Part shown: positions 1-7,677 of the stretch, piece after piece
How the letters are laid out: every line of letters starts with the position of its first letter
How positions within the stretch are numbered: the stretch's first letter is position 1
Assembly: GCF_004364325.1 (NCBI RefSeq)
Contig: NZ_SOCP01000001.1
Span: 682,001 to 746,000 of the forward strand
Origin: Actinophytocola oryzae
Lineage (GTDB): Bacteria; Actinomycetota; Actinomycetes; Mycobacteriales; Pseudonocardiaceae
DNA length: 64,000 nt
Direction: 5' to 3'
Made by a program: the position numbers and the translations under genes
Notes under the pieces: model-generated
The model's database searches: none
Told to the model about the DNA's origin: nothing
What the model saw: the letters and a program-made list of their open reading frames with translations, nothing else

Positions 1-1333
1 TGCCCGCGGACGTGGTGGTGAGGATCCTGCGGTAGATCGTCATCCAGTCCGGGCCGGAGTTCATGCCGGTGGAGAAGATGTCGTACTGGTGGTCGGTGTA
101 GAAGCTCTTCGTCGCGTCGGGCAGTGCCTTCGCCTCGAAGGTGACCTTGATGCCGATCTGCGCGAGCTGCTGGGACACGATCACACCGGCGTCCTGGAAG
201 TTCTTGCCGTCCAGGGAAAGTCCGCGCAGCGTGAGCCCGTTCGGGTAACCGGCCTCGGTCAGCAGCTGCTTGGCCTTCTTCACGTCGTAGGAGTACGCAC
301 TGTCCATGTCGTCGAAGTGGTACGGGTGGCCCGGCGGGTAGGGCTGCACCGCGCCCACGTCGGTCAGACCTCCCGACCCGGTCTCGGCGAGCGCCTTGCG
401 GTCGATCGCGTAGCTGATGGCCTGGCGGACCTTCTCGTTCTGCAGGGGCCCCTGGCTGCGGTCGACGTTCAGGTCGGCGATCGACACACCGATGTCAGTG
501 CTGACCTTCAGGTTCGGCTGGTCCTTCACCGACTGCACGACCGTCGGGTCGAGCCGCCAGCCGTAGTCGGCCTGCCCGCCGGTGAGCGCGGCGACCTGCG
601 CGGACGGGTCGAGGATGATCGAGACGTTGATCGCGGCGGCCTTGCCCTTCGGCATGCCCGCCTCCTTGTAGCCGTCCCAACGGGTCAGCTTCACCGAGCT
701 GCCCGGCACGAAGTCGGTCAGCTGGTAGGGGCCCGCGCCGACGGGCTTCGAGCCGAACGCGGTGCCCTCCTTCTCCCGTGCGACAGGGGAGGCGAGCAGG
801 CCGAGGCGGCTGCCTAGCAGGTCGACGAGCCCGGAGAGCGGGCTCTCGAGGGTGAACACGAGTGTGTCGTCCCCCTGCGCGGCCACGCCCTTGAGGCCCG
901 GCACGGTCTGGTTGCCCAGCTTCATGCACTGGTCGAGGCTCGTCTTGGCCGTCTCGGCGTTGAGTGGCGACCCGTCCTGGAACTTCAGTCCCTTCTGGAG
1001 GGTGAGCGTCAGCGTGAGGCCGTCGGACGAGGTCTCCCACTTGGTCGCGATGCCGGGGGAGAGCTTGCCCGTCGCCGGGTCCGAACGCAGCAGCGGCGCG
1101 TAGATCGCGGTCATGTAGGCGAGCTCCGAGCCGTTGAGCGTGCCGCACGGGTCGAACTGGTTGGGCGTCGAGCCGTGGACGACGTTGACCGTGCCGGACG
1201 GATCCGCCGCGGCGGAGCCACCACTTCCGGTGTCGTCACCGGTGCCCTGGCCGGAGCACGCCGCCAGGGTCAGTGCGGCGATGGCACCCGCGGCGAGACG
1301 GATACCGCGCCGTCGGGTGAGGTGTGCGAACAT
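1..1333 (-). CDS. Peptide/nickel-type ABC transporter substrate-binding lipoprotein (SBP family 5), C-terminus cut by window edge
   Basis: Reading runs from ATG at 1333 down to base 1 with no stop, so about 444 residues of a normally 520-560 residue family 5 solute-binding protein are present. The N-terminus has an arginine-rich n-region, a hydrophobic stretch and a lipobox LAAC with the lipidated Cys at residue 26, followed by a Gly/Ser/Asp linker, so the mature protein is tethered outside the membrane. Family features include TPNQFDPCGTLN near the mature start, QAISYAIDRKAL and the PVGAGPYQL core. It lies 65 bp downstream of two ATPase genes in the same direction; the permease genes are presumably beyond the window edge. 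Ligand class (oligopeptide, nickel, opine) cannot be told from sequence. Confidence 0.9.
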   Translation of the reverse strand, partial: MFAHLTRRRGIRLAAGAIAALTLAACSGQGTGDDTGSGGSAAADPSGTVNVVHGSTPNQFDPCGTLNGSELAYMTAIYAPLLRSDPATGKLSPGIATKWETSSDGLTLTLTLQKGLKFQDGSPLNAETAKTSLDQCMKLGNQTVPGLKGVAAQGDDTLVFTLESPLSGLVDLLGSRLGLLASPVAREKEGTAFGSKPVGAGPYQLTDFVPGSSVKLTRWDGYKEAGMPKGKAAAINVSIILDPSAQVAALTGGQADYGWRLDPTVVQSVKDQPNLKVSTDIGVSIADLNVDRSQGPLQNEKVRQAISYAIDRKALAETGSGGLTDVGAVQPYPPGHPYHFDDMDSAYSYDVKKAKQLLTEAGYPNGLTLRGLSLDGKNFQDAGVIVSQQLAQIGIKVTFEAKALPDATKSFYTDHQYDIFSTGMNSGPDWMTIYRRILTTTSAG

Positions 1334-1398
1334 ACGTGCACTCCTTTGTGCTGGAGGTTGAGCGGGCCCGTGGCGGGGCCGTTGTACGTGGCCGTCAC

Positions 1399-2406
1399 TC
1401 AAGGTGTGGCGGCATCCTTGATCTCGGGCCAGAAGTGGCAGGCGACCTGATGTGCCTCTCCTGGGCCGAAAGTCGGTTCCTCGACCGCGCACCGGTCCTG
1501 TGCGAACCGGCAGCGGGTGCGGAACCGGCACCCCGACGGTGGCCGCCGCGCGTCCGGGATCTCCCCGGGCAGCAGCGTCCTGTTCCTGGCGCGTGCCTGG
1601 AGCGACACGGTTGGCACGGCGCTGATGAGCGCCTGGGTGTAGGGATGACGGGGCTCGCGGAGCACGGCCCGCGTCGGGCCCAGCTCCACGAGCTTGCCGA
1701 GGTACATGACCCCGACCTGGTCGGCGATCCGCGCGATCGACGTCATGTCGTGGGAGACGAAGACGTAGGTCAGGTCGCGGGTGCGGCGCATCTCGTCGAG
1801 CAGCCGGAGAACGCCCGCCTGCAGGGAGATGTCGAGTGCGGCGACCGGTTCGTCGCACATGATCAGCGGCGCCTGCGCGGCCACCGCACGGGCGATGGTG
1901 ACCCGCTGGCGCTGCCCGCCGGAGAGCTGCGCGGGCCGCCGGTCGGCAAGCTCGGGGCCGATCCCGACCTGGCCGAGCAACTCCACGGCGGTCGCCCTGA
2001 ACCTGGCGGGCACGCGGAGGTTCCCGGGTGCCAACGGTTCCGCGACGCTGCGCCAGATCGGCAGGCTCGGCGACAGTGCCAGCATCGGGTCCTGGAAGAT
2101 CACCTGGACCTGTCCGCCCCGACCGACCGACCTGGCCGCCGGGGCGAGATCGCCGTCGCGTGGCGCGATGTCGACCGTGCCGCTCGTGGTGGGCAGCAGG
2201 CCCGCGATGGCCATCACGAGCGTCGACTTCCCCGAGCCCGACTCGCCGATCACGCCGAGCGCCTGGCCTCGGGGCACAGCCAGCGTCACCCCGTCGACCG
2301 CGCGGAGCGGGTCGCGGCGGTTGCCGTAGGTGACCACCAGATCCTTGACCGACAGCGCGTCGCCGACCCGCGCCGCGGCCACGGTCTCCTCCACCCCGGC
2401 GGTCAT
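1399..2406 (-). CDS. Peptide-type ABC transporter ATP-binding protein (DppF/OppF-like)
   Basis: 335-residue cytoplasmic ATPase powering the importer whose binding lipoprotein is the next gene. Walker A is GESGSGKST, the signature is LSGGQRQRVTIARA, Walker B is LIMCDEPVAALD, and the C-terminus has the oligopeptide-transporter Cys-rich extension (SGCRFRTRCRFAQDRC) typical of DppD/OppD-type subunits. I chose ATG at 2406 because it overlaps the upstream ATPase stop as ATGA and the ABC domain begins directly after it (SVKDLVVTYG); longer readings add shadow sequence from the overlapping gene. Confidence 0.92.
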   Translation of the reverse strand: MTAGVEETVAAARVGDALSVKDLVVTYGNRRDPLRAVDGVTLAVPRGQALGVIGESGSGKSTLVMAIAGLLPTTSGTVDIAPRDGDLAPAARSVGRGGQVQVIFQDPMLALSPSLPIWRSVAEPLAPGNLRVPARFRATAVELLGQVGIGPELADRRPAQLSGGQRQRVTIARAVAAQAPLIMCDEPVAALDISLQAGVLRLLDEMRRTRDLTYVFVSHDMTSIARIADQVGVMYLGKLVELGPTRAVLREPRHPYTQALISAVPTVSLQARARNRTLLPGEIPDARRPPSGCRFRTRCRFAQDRCAVEEPTFGPGEAHQVACHFWPEIKDAATP

Positions 2407-3383
2407 GCCGACACCCCGCTCAACGTCAGCTCCTCGTGCCGCAGGCACCGGGTGAGCCCGCCGCCCTCGGCGGCGACCAGGTCGGGACTCGTGCTCTCGC
2501 ACGTCTCGGTCCGGTGTGGACAGCGCGGGTGGAACCGGCAGCCGACCGGCGGGCGGGCCGGGTTGGCCGGCGTGCCGGCGATGCCGGTCCACTCGTGTTC
2601 CCGCTCGGTGTCGAGGTCCACGGCCGAGGCCTGGAGCAACGCCCACGGGTAGGGGTGCTGGGGGTGGCGCAGCAGGTGGTCGGTTCGGTCGACGGTGACG
2701 ACCTGGCCGCAGTACATGGTGATCACGCGGGAGCACAGGTCGCTGACCACGCCGAGGTTGTGGCTGATGAGCAGCACCGTGAGCCCGCGTTCCTCGGCGA
2801 GGCCCCGCAGCAGCTCGATGATCTGCGCCTGGATGGTGACGTCCAGCGCGGTCGTCGGCTCGTCGGCGAGCAGCAGCCTGGGCTCGCACACCAGCGCCAT
2901 CGCGATCATGATGCGCTGGCACATGCCGCCGGACAGCTCGTGGGTGTAGGCGGAGAGCGTCCGCCTGGGGTTGGGCAGGCCGACCTGGGCGAGCAGGTCG
3001 CACGCGCGGTCCTGGGCGACGGCCTTCGACACCTGCTCGTGCGCGCGGACCACGTCGACGATCTGCTTGCCGACCGGGCGCGCGGGGTGCAGCGACGCCC
3101 TCGGCTCCTGGAAGATCATGCTCAGCTCGCTGCCCCGCAGCCGCCGCAGCTCCTCGGGACCCGCGGTCAGCAGGTCGTTGCCCTGGAACTCGACGGTGCC
3201 GGTCGCCTCCGCGGTGGGTGGCAGCAGGCCCATCACGGTCAGTCCGGTGAGCGTTTTGCCCGATCCGGACTCGCCGACGAGCCCGACGACCTCGCCCTCG
3301 GAGAGGGTGAACGAGACGTCGGACAGCAGCCGCGTGCCGCCGATGGACAGGCCGAGGTCGGCCACTCTGAGCAGGTCAGCCAT
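2403..3383 (-). CDS. Peptide-type ABC transporter ATP-binding protein (DppD/OppD-like)
   Basis: 326-residue partner ATPase. Walker A is [11 protein letters not shown], the signature is [15 protein letters not shown], Walker B is [12 protein letters not shown], and the C-terminal OppD-type motif is [17 protein letters not shown] at 3383 has a GGAGGG Shine-Dalgarno seven bases upstream, which decides it over a GTG at 3413. First gene of the importer operon, divergent from the acyl-CoA synthetase across a 132-bp region with two copies of an operator-like motif; the GTG at 3413 would lie inside the proximal copy. In this gene order the two ATPases precede the SBP, an order seen in actinomycete family 5 importers. 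Confidence 0.92.
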   Translation of the reverse strand: MADLLRVADLGLSIGGTRLLSDVSFTLSEGEVVGLVGESGSGKTLTGLTVMGLLPPTAEATGTVEFQGNDLLTAGPEELRRLRGSELSMIFQEPRASLHPARPVGKQIVDVVRAHEQVSKAVAQDRACDLLAQVGLPNPRRTLSAYTHELSGGMCQRIMIAMALVCEPRLLLADEPTTALDVTIQAQIIELLRGLAEERGLTVLLISHNLGVVSDLCSRVITMYCGQVVTVDRTDHLLRHPQHPYPWALLQASAVDLDTEREHEWTGIAGTPANPARPPVGCRFHPRCPHRTETCESTSPDLVAAEGGGLTRCLRHEELTLSGVSA

Positions 3384-3408
3384 GCCGCACCCTCCCGCCG
3401 AGACTATC

Positions 3409-3425
3409 TGCACTCCTGGTGCAAA
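3409..3425. promoter_or_regulatory. Operator-like motif, copy 1 (TTTGCAC-N3-GAGTGCA)
   Basis: On the minus strand reads TTTGCAC CAG GAGTGCA. The outer 14 bases are identical to the second copy at 3472-3488, and only the three central bases differ. It sits 26 bp upstream of the ATPase start codon, where a bound repressor would block the importer promoter. Confidence 0.55.
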
Positions 3426-3471
3426 TAGTAAGTGGCGTCACACGCGTGTCAATAGTTGGTCCTGATTAAGA

Positions 3472-3488
3472 TGCACTCGGAGTGCAAA
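3472..3488. promoter_or_regulatory. Operator-like motif, copy 2 (TTTGCAC-N3-GAGTGCA)
   Basis: Minus strand TTTGCAC TCC GAGTGCA. The core TGCACTC-G-GAGTGCA is a perfect palindrome with 7-base arms. It lies exactly 63 bp (about six helical turns) from copy 1 in the same orientation and 28 bp upstream of the acyl-CoA synthetase start. The cognate regulator is not obvious in the window. Confidence 0.6.
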
Positions 3489-3515
3489 TTGTTGCTCTGT
3501 CGTCAGGGAGGACGC

Positions 3516-4946
3516 ATGGGCCGGGAACTCTCCATCGGTCGCCTCTTCGGCCACTTCGCCAGTACCCGACCGGACGCCGTGGCCCTCGTCGAGGACGGTT
3601 CGGACGACGTGATGACGTGGACCGAGCTCGACCGCGCCACCAACAGGCTGGCCCGCGTCTACGCGGCGGCGGGTGTCGGCAAGGACTCCGTCGTCGCCGT
3701 CGTGTTGCCCAACTCGGCGGCACTGGTCCGTGCGTGTGTCGCGACGTGGAAGCTCGGCGCGACCACACTGCCGCTGTCGGTGAAGCTGCCCCCGGCCGAG
3801 CGGGAGCGGATCCTCGCGCTCGCGCCGCCCGCGCTGGTCGTCGAGTCCGAAGTGGACGCGAGCGGTCTTTCCGAGGCCGAGTTGCCGGACGTCTCGCCGA
3901 AGTACTGGAAGGCGCTGACCTCCGGGGGCAGCACCGGCAAGCCGAAGCTCATCTTCAGTCACGACCGTCCGCAGTGGGATCCCAACGTGTCGGTGGTCGA
4001 GTACATGCACCCCGACGGCGTCCATCTGGTGGTCGGCCCGCTCTACCACAACGCCGCGTTCATCTACTCGATGCGCGGTCTGTTCAGCGGCAACCGGCTC
4101 GTGGTCATGCGCCGCTTCGACGCGGCCCGCGTGCTGCGCCTCGTCGAGGAGCACGCCGTGACGTGGATGCAGCTCGTGCCGACCATGATGAACCGCATCT
4201 GGAAGCTGCCCCCGGAGGTCCGGGCCGCCGCGGACCTGTCGTCGCTGCGGACGCTGCTGCACGTCGGCGGTCCGTGCGCGCCGTGGCTGAAGGAGGCGTG
4301 GATCGACTGGCTCGGCCCGGACCGCGTGATGGAGGTGTACGCGGGCACCGAGAGCCAGGGCATCACGCTGATCAACGGCCGGGAGTGGTTGTCCCACCGG
4401 GGTTCCGTCGGGAGGGCCATCCGTGGGTCGCGGTTCGAGGTGCAGGACGAACAGGGCCGGGTCGTGCCGCCGGGTGTGGTCGGCGAGGTGTTCCTGATGC
4501 CCGCGGACGGTCCCGGCTCGACCTACCACTACGTCGGCGCGGCACCACGCAGCCGCGACGGCTGGGAGTCGCTCGGCGACCTCGGCCACTACGACGAGGA
4601 CGGTTTCCTGTACCTCGACGACCGCTCGACGGACTGCGTCGTGAGCGGCGGCGCGAACGTGTACCCGGCGGAGGTCGAGGGCGCGCTCGACTCCTGTCCC
4701 GGCGTGCGGGCGAGCGCGGTGATCGGCCTGCCGGACGAGGACCTCGGGCAGCGGGTGGTCGCGATCGTCGAGGCGGACCCGGACGTGACCGCCGAGGCGC
4801 TCGACGCGCACCTGACTTCCTTGTTGGCGCCGTACAAGCGGCCGAGGGCCTACGAGCTGACGCAGTCGCCGCTGCGTGACGAGGCGGGCAAGGTGCGCCG
4901 GTCCGCGTTGCGCGCACAGCGCCTGCCGACGGGGACGGCGTCATGA
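3516..4946 (+). CDS. AMP-dependent acyl-CoA synthetase/ligase
   Basis: 476-residue adenylate-forming enzyme that activates a carboxylic acid with ATP and CoA. P-loop-like motif TSGGSTGKPK (about residue 130), A5 motif YAGTESQG, A8 hinge with YLDDRSTDCVVSGGANVYP followed by AEVE, and the catalytic A10 lysine in DEAGKVRR near the C-terminus are all present. It is somewhat short for the class (usually 500-550), missing length in the N-terminal domain. ATG 3516 is chosen for its GGGAGGA ribosome site; an upstream in-frame GTG at 3456 would run through the operator. The 3' end overlaps the thioesterase start (ATGA). Substrate unknown. Confidence 0.9.
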   Translation: MGRELSIGRLFGHFASTRPDAVALVEDGSDDVMTWTELDRATNRLARVYAAAGVGKDSVVAVVLPNSAALVRACVATWKLGATTLPLSVKLPPAERERILALAPPALVVESEVDASGLSEAELPDVSPKYWKALTSGGSTGKPKLIFSHDRPQWDPNVSVVEYMHPDGVHLVVGPLYHNAAFIYSMRGLFSGNRLVVMRRFDAARVLRLVEEHAVTWMQLVPTMMNRIWKLPPEVRAAADLSSLRTLLHVGGPCAPWLKEAWIDWLGPDRVMEVYAGTESQGITLINGREWLSHRGSVGRAIRGSRFEVQDEQGRVVPPGVVGEVFLMPADGPGSTYHYVGAAPRSRDGWESLGDLGHYDEDGFLYLDDRSTDCVVSGGANVYPAEVEGALDSCPGVRASAVIGLPDEDLGQRVVAIVEADPDVTAEALDAHLTSLLAPYKRPRAYELTQSPLRDEAGKVRRSALRAQRLPTGTAS

Positions 4947-5800
4947 CCGTGGACAGCTGGCGTGCGCACCGGTCCGGTGTGTCCTCCGTGGACGAGCTGG
5001 TGTCGGTGCTCGCGGTGGAACGGCTCTCGGCGACGACGTTCACCGGCCGCAGCACGAGTGTGCCGTCCCACCGGGTGTTCGGCGGCCAGATCCTCGCCCA
5101 GTGCGCGGTGGCCGCGGCGCGGACGGTCGCCCCACCCGCGGTCCTGCACTCGGTGCACGCGTACTTCGTGCGTGCGGCGCGGCCGTCGGTGAAGTTCCAC
5201 TTCGAGGTGACGACCCTGCGCGACGGCCGCTCGTTCGCCGTGCGCCGGATCGACGTGTCGCAGGACGACGAGATCGTGACGTCGATGACCGCGTCGTACC
5301 AGGTGCCGGAGGAGGGCATGGCGCACCAGGACGTGATGCCCGCCCGGCCGGCGGCCGAGGAGCTTGCCGGGAGGACGCCCTTCTACGTGGCGGCGGACGG
5401 GCCGGCCCGGGCGGGTGCGGTCGAGCTGCGTTCGTGCCCGCCCGGGTCGCCGGGTGAGCCCGCTTCCTCGATCTGGATGCGGATCACGGCGCCGCTGCCG
5501 GACGATCCGCTGCTGCACCAGGCGATGCTGATCTACCTGTCGGACTTCGGGATCATGCACGGCGCGTTCCAGCACCACGACGTGGACCGGACGCAGGTCC
5601 GCTCCGCGAGCCTCGACCACAGCATGTGGCTGCACCGCGCGGGCCGCGCGGACGACTGGCTCCTCTACGAGAGCAGGAGCCCGTCGGCCGCGGCAGCGAG
5701 AGCAATGGGACAGGCGAACCTCTTCACGGCAAACGGAACATTGCTGGCAACGGCGAGCCAGGAAATGCTCGTCCGCCGCATCACGGCCCCACTGCACTGA
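4943..5800 (+). CDS. Acyl-CoA thioesterase II (TesB family, double hotdog)
   Basis: 285 residues, the normal length for the TesB double-hotdog fold, which hydrolyses acyl-CoA to free acid and CoA. Conserved stretches include HRVFGGQILAQ, VHAYFVRA, the second-hotdog LDHSMWLHR (Asp of the Asp-Thr-Gln triad) and the C-terminal QEMLVRRI that carries the Gln. It is translationally coupled to the synthetase, so the two genes make and break CoA thioesters of presumably the same acid; this may buffer CoA or set a specific acid pool. The stop codon at 5800 lies inside a copy of the GAAGGCGTCCTTC repeat. Confidence 0.93.
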   Translation: MTVDSWRAHRSGVSSVDELVSVLAVERLSATTFTGRSTSVPSHRVFGGQILAQCAVAAARTVAPPAVLHSVHAYFVRAARPSVKFHFEVTTLRDGRSFAVRRIDVSQDDEIVTSMTASYQVPEEGMAHQDVMPARPAAEELAGRTPFYVAADGPARAGAVELRSCPPGSPGEPASSIWMRITAPLPDDPLLHQAMLIYLSDFGIMHGAFQHHDVDRTQVRSASLDHSMWLHRAGRADDWLLYESRSPSAAAARAMGQANLFTANGTLLATASQEMLVRRITAPLH

Positions 5801-5820
5801 AGGCGTCCTTCGTAACACCC
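5795..5820. repeat. Half copy of the GAAGG/CCTTC intergenic repeat
   Basis: CTGAAGGCGTCCTTCGTAAC begins at the TesB stop codon and repeats the arm sequence of the palindrome at 5889-5945. The TesB stop TGA is part of the repeat. Confidence 0.7.
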
Positions 5821-5888
5821 AGGCCGGACCCACCGCGGGGGCGTCGGCGACGGCACGCCCTGTGTTCCGGCCAGTGGACCCGGCCCCA

Positions 5889-5945
5889 CTGTACCGAAGG
5901 ACGCCTTCCTAACGCCCAGCGTTAGGAAGGCGTCCTTCAGTACAG
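5889..5945. terminator. 27-bp palindromic repeat, likely bidirectional terminator
   Basis: Left arm 5889-5915 and right arm 5919-5945 are complementary at 26 of 27 positions around a three-base CCA loop; the arms contain GAAGGACGCCTTCCTAACGC. It lies between convergent genes (TesB and the M15 peptidase), as expected for a terminator working both ways. The same sequence family recurs at 51276-51385 and 57713-57765. Confidence 0.75.
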
Positions 5946-5964
5946 GCGGGTCGGGCGGGCGGGG

Positions 5965-6711
5965 TCAGACGGTGCCGTTCTCCCACCACCACGAGCGGCC
6001 CAGATCGGCGCGGCTGTCGACGTGCTGGTGGTCGGTGTTGTAGGTCTCGAGGCCGGAGAAGCCGCAGGTTTCCGACTTCTGGTAGACGGTCTTGTTGGCG
6101 ACGCCGGGGACGTTGAGGTCGGCGGCGGTGCCGTAGAGGTGCATGCTGTCGCTCGCGCCGCCGATGTCGGCGTTGTGCTGGATGCTGCGGAAGCCCGAGT
6201 TGACCGTGATGGGCTTGTTGCCGAGCTTGAGGCGCAGTGCCTCGAGCTTGTACATGCAGCGGCGGACGTTCTCCTTCGTGCTCGCCGCGCTCAGCTTGCC
6301 GCCGTTGAAGGTGCCGCTCACCCGGTCGGTGAACTCGCTGAAGTTGAAGTGCACCGTCGAGCCGTCGGACTGTTCGAGCGCGTTGAGCTTGGTCTGGGTG
6401 GCGGGGCCCGCGACGCCGTCGGCGCTGAGGCCGTACGCGGCCTGGAAACGGCGGACGGCCGCCGCCGTGCCCGGGCCGAACTCGCCGTCGATGGACACGC
6501 GGGTCTGGCTGGCACTGTCGGCCGCGTAGCCGGCGACGCGGATCTGCAGCTCGGTGATGTCCGCGCCGGTCATGCCTTGCTGCATGGTGCGGGTCCAGCT
6601 GTAGGCGTTCGCGACGCCGGGGAGAAGGACGGGGGCGAGGACGGCACCGGCGCCTGCGACGAGCGAGCCGCGAAGCATGGTGCGTCGGTTGATGAACGCA
6701 GGGCGAGGCAT
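5965..6711 (-). CDS. Tat-exported peptidoglycan-binding M15 zinc peptidase (D,D-carboxypeptidase-like)
   Basis: 248 residues. A twin-arginine signal (NRRTMLRGSLVAGAGAVL) ends near AXA at ANA-Y, so the protein is exported folded. Residues about 45-110 are a PG_binding_1 domain (ITELQIRVAGY, DGEFGPGTAAAVRRFQ, DGVAGPATQTKLN). Residues about 120-240 are a Peptidase M15_3-type catalytic domain with zinc ligands in MHLYGTAADL (His and Asp) and DHQHVD. This is the arrangement of the Streptomyces albus G D-Ala-D-Ala carboxypeptidase family, so it probably trims cell-wall stem peptides. ATG 6711 has GGAAGGA upstream. Convergent with TesB, divergent from the lipoprotein gene. Confidence 0.92.
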   Translation of the reverse strand: MPRPAFINRRTMLRGSLVAGAGAVLAPVLLPGVANAYSWTRTMQQGMTGADITELQIRVAGYAADSASQTRVSIDGEFGPGTAAAVRRFQAAYGLSADGVAGPATQTKLNALEQSDGSTVHFNFSEFTDRVSGTFNGGKLSAASTKENVRRCMYKLEALRLKLGNKPITVNSGFRSIQHNADIGGASDSMHLYGTAADLNVPGVANKTVYQKSETCGFSGLETYNTDHQHVDSRADLGRSWWWENGTV

Positions 6712-6909
6712 CTTGTTCCTTCCTGACTATGAACAAGCACTCCGCGTTGGAAGGTTACTAGAGCGGGTGAACTTTTCCAGACCTGTTGCAAACTAAGTTG
6801 AGATTTTTCTGTGGTCGGGCCCGTCACCACCGGTGGGCGCCGGTTCGCCCACTGTGCACAGATCACCGAACGCCCCATCCGGCGAGCGCGGCCGTGTGAT
6901 GATGCGACC

Positions 6910-7440
6910 ATGAGGCGGTGGTTGGCGGCGGCGTTGGTACTGGTGGTGGCCGGGTGTTCCGCTCCGGTCGTCGGCGACCCGGTGAGCGGCGGGAACCCTC
7001 CCGCGACGGCCGGGTCCACGCGGTCCGCCGGGCCCACCGAGTCCACTGAGGACACCGAGGACACCGAGGACACCGAGGACACCGAGGACACCACGACCGA
7101 CCGTCCCACCACGACCGAGGACGAGCCGTCGCTCGCCGCCCCGCCCACCTCGATCGACCCGAACGCGCCCGCCCAGTACTGCGACGGCACGATCACGGGT
7201 GCCCTCGGCAAGGCGATGCAGGTGGTCGTCATCGAGACACCCGCCGGGCGGGTGAACTGCGACCAGGCGGGCGCGGTGCTCGTCGACTACTACGCCGAAC
7301 GCCCGAACCCGGACCCGGCCTCCGACCCGATCGAGGTGGCGGGCTTCGCGTGCGACCAGGTGCCGGAGCCGGACATGCCGCAGGTCATCTGTGCGGACGG
7401 CGCGTCGCTGTTCTACTCGATGTGGGTCCAGGGCGGCTGA
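6910..7440 (+). CDS. Secreted lipoprotein with Thr-Glu-Asp repeat linker, unknown function
   Basis: 176 residues. Signal peptide MRRWLAAALVLVVAGC has a lipobox (VAGC, Cys 16). A low-complexity linker follows with five perfect repeats of the 9-base unit GAGGACACC (7048-7092), translated as Glu-Asp-Thr, then a compact domain from about residue 75 with two pairs of cysteines (YCDGTITG, VNCDQAG, FACDQ, VICADG) likely forming disulfides. The acidic linker probably spans the cell wall. I recognise no enzymatic family. ATG 6910 is chosen because the signal peptide begins there. Confidence 0.8.
   Translation: MRRWLAAALVLVVAGCSAPVVGDPVSGGNPPATAGSTRSAGPTESTEDTEDTEDTEDTEDTTTDRPTTTEDEPSLAAPPTSIDPNAPAQYCDGTITGALGKAMQVVVIETPAGRVNCDQAGAVLVDYYAERPNPDPASDPIEVAGFACDQVPEPDMPQVICADGASLFYSMWVQGG
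7048..7092 (+). repeat. Five tandem 9-bp repeats (GAGGACACC) in lipoprotein linker
   Basis: Five identical in-frame copies of GAGGACACC. Perfect identity suggests recent slippage expansion and possible length variation between strains; each step changes the linker by three residues without shifting frame. Confidence 0.9.
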
Positions 7441-7522
7441 CCTGCGGCGGCTGCGGGGACGCGAGTGGACGCCCTCCCCGAGGTGGTCCTAGAGTCAGCG
7501 GCGAACCCAGGAGGAGCACACG

Positions 7523-7600
7523 ATGTCGAAGCGCACCAGCAAACGAGCCACTCGCCGCAAGAAGGGCGCGAACCACGGCAAGCGCCCGAACGGGTCGTAG
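7523..7600 (+). CDS. Ribosomal protein bL37 (actinobacterial 25-residue micro-protein)
   Basis: 25-codon gene starting ATG 7523, preceded by AGGAGGAG. The product begins MSKRTSKRATRRKK and ends ANHGKRPNGS; the very basic N-terminus and the ANHGKRPN tail match the small actinobacterial large-subunit protein named bL37 in mycobacterial ribosome structures. It binds 23S rRNA. It is too short for routine ORF calling. It stands alone between the lipoprotein gene and lpxA, followed by a strong hairpin at 7636-7670. Confidence 0.85.
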   Translation: MSKRTSKRATRRKKGANHGKRPNGS

Positions 7601-7635
7601 CCGCACCGAGCGAACCCCGGGAACACGCCCCGGCA

Positions 7636-7670
7636 CCCCCTGGCCGCATGACAGGATAGCGGCCAGGGGG
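7636..7670 (+). promoter_or_regulatory. 12-bp perfect hairpin covering the lpxA ribosome-binding site
   Basis: CCCCCTGGCCGC (7636-7647) pairs perfectly with GCGGCCAGGGGG (7659-7670) around an 11-base loop. The right arm ends in AGGGGG, seven bases before the GTG of lpxA, so the stem hides the only visible Shine-Dalgarno sequence. It may terminate bL37 transcription, attenuate lpxA translation, or both. No U-tract follows, which weakens the plain-terminator reading. Confidence 0.6.
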
Positions 7671-7677
7671 TATTGCT

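Noticed and set aside
7048..7092. CRISPR-like array
   Set aside because: Nine-base units without spacers, in frame inside a coding sequence; simple tandem repeat.
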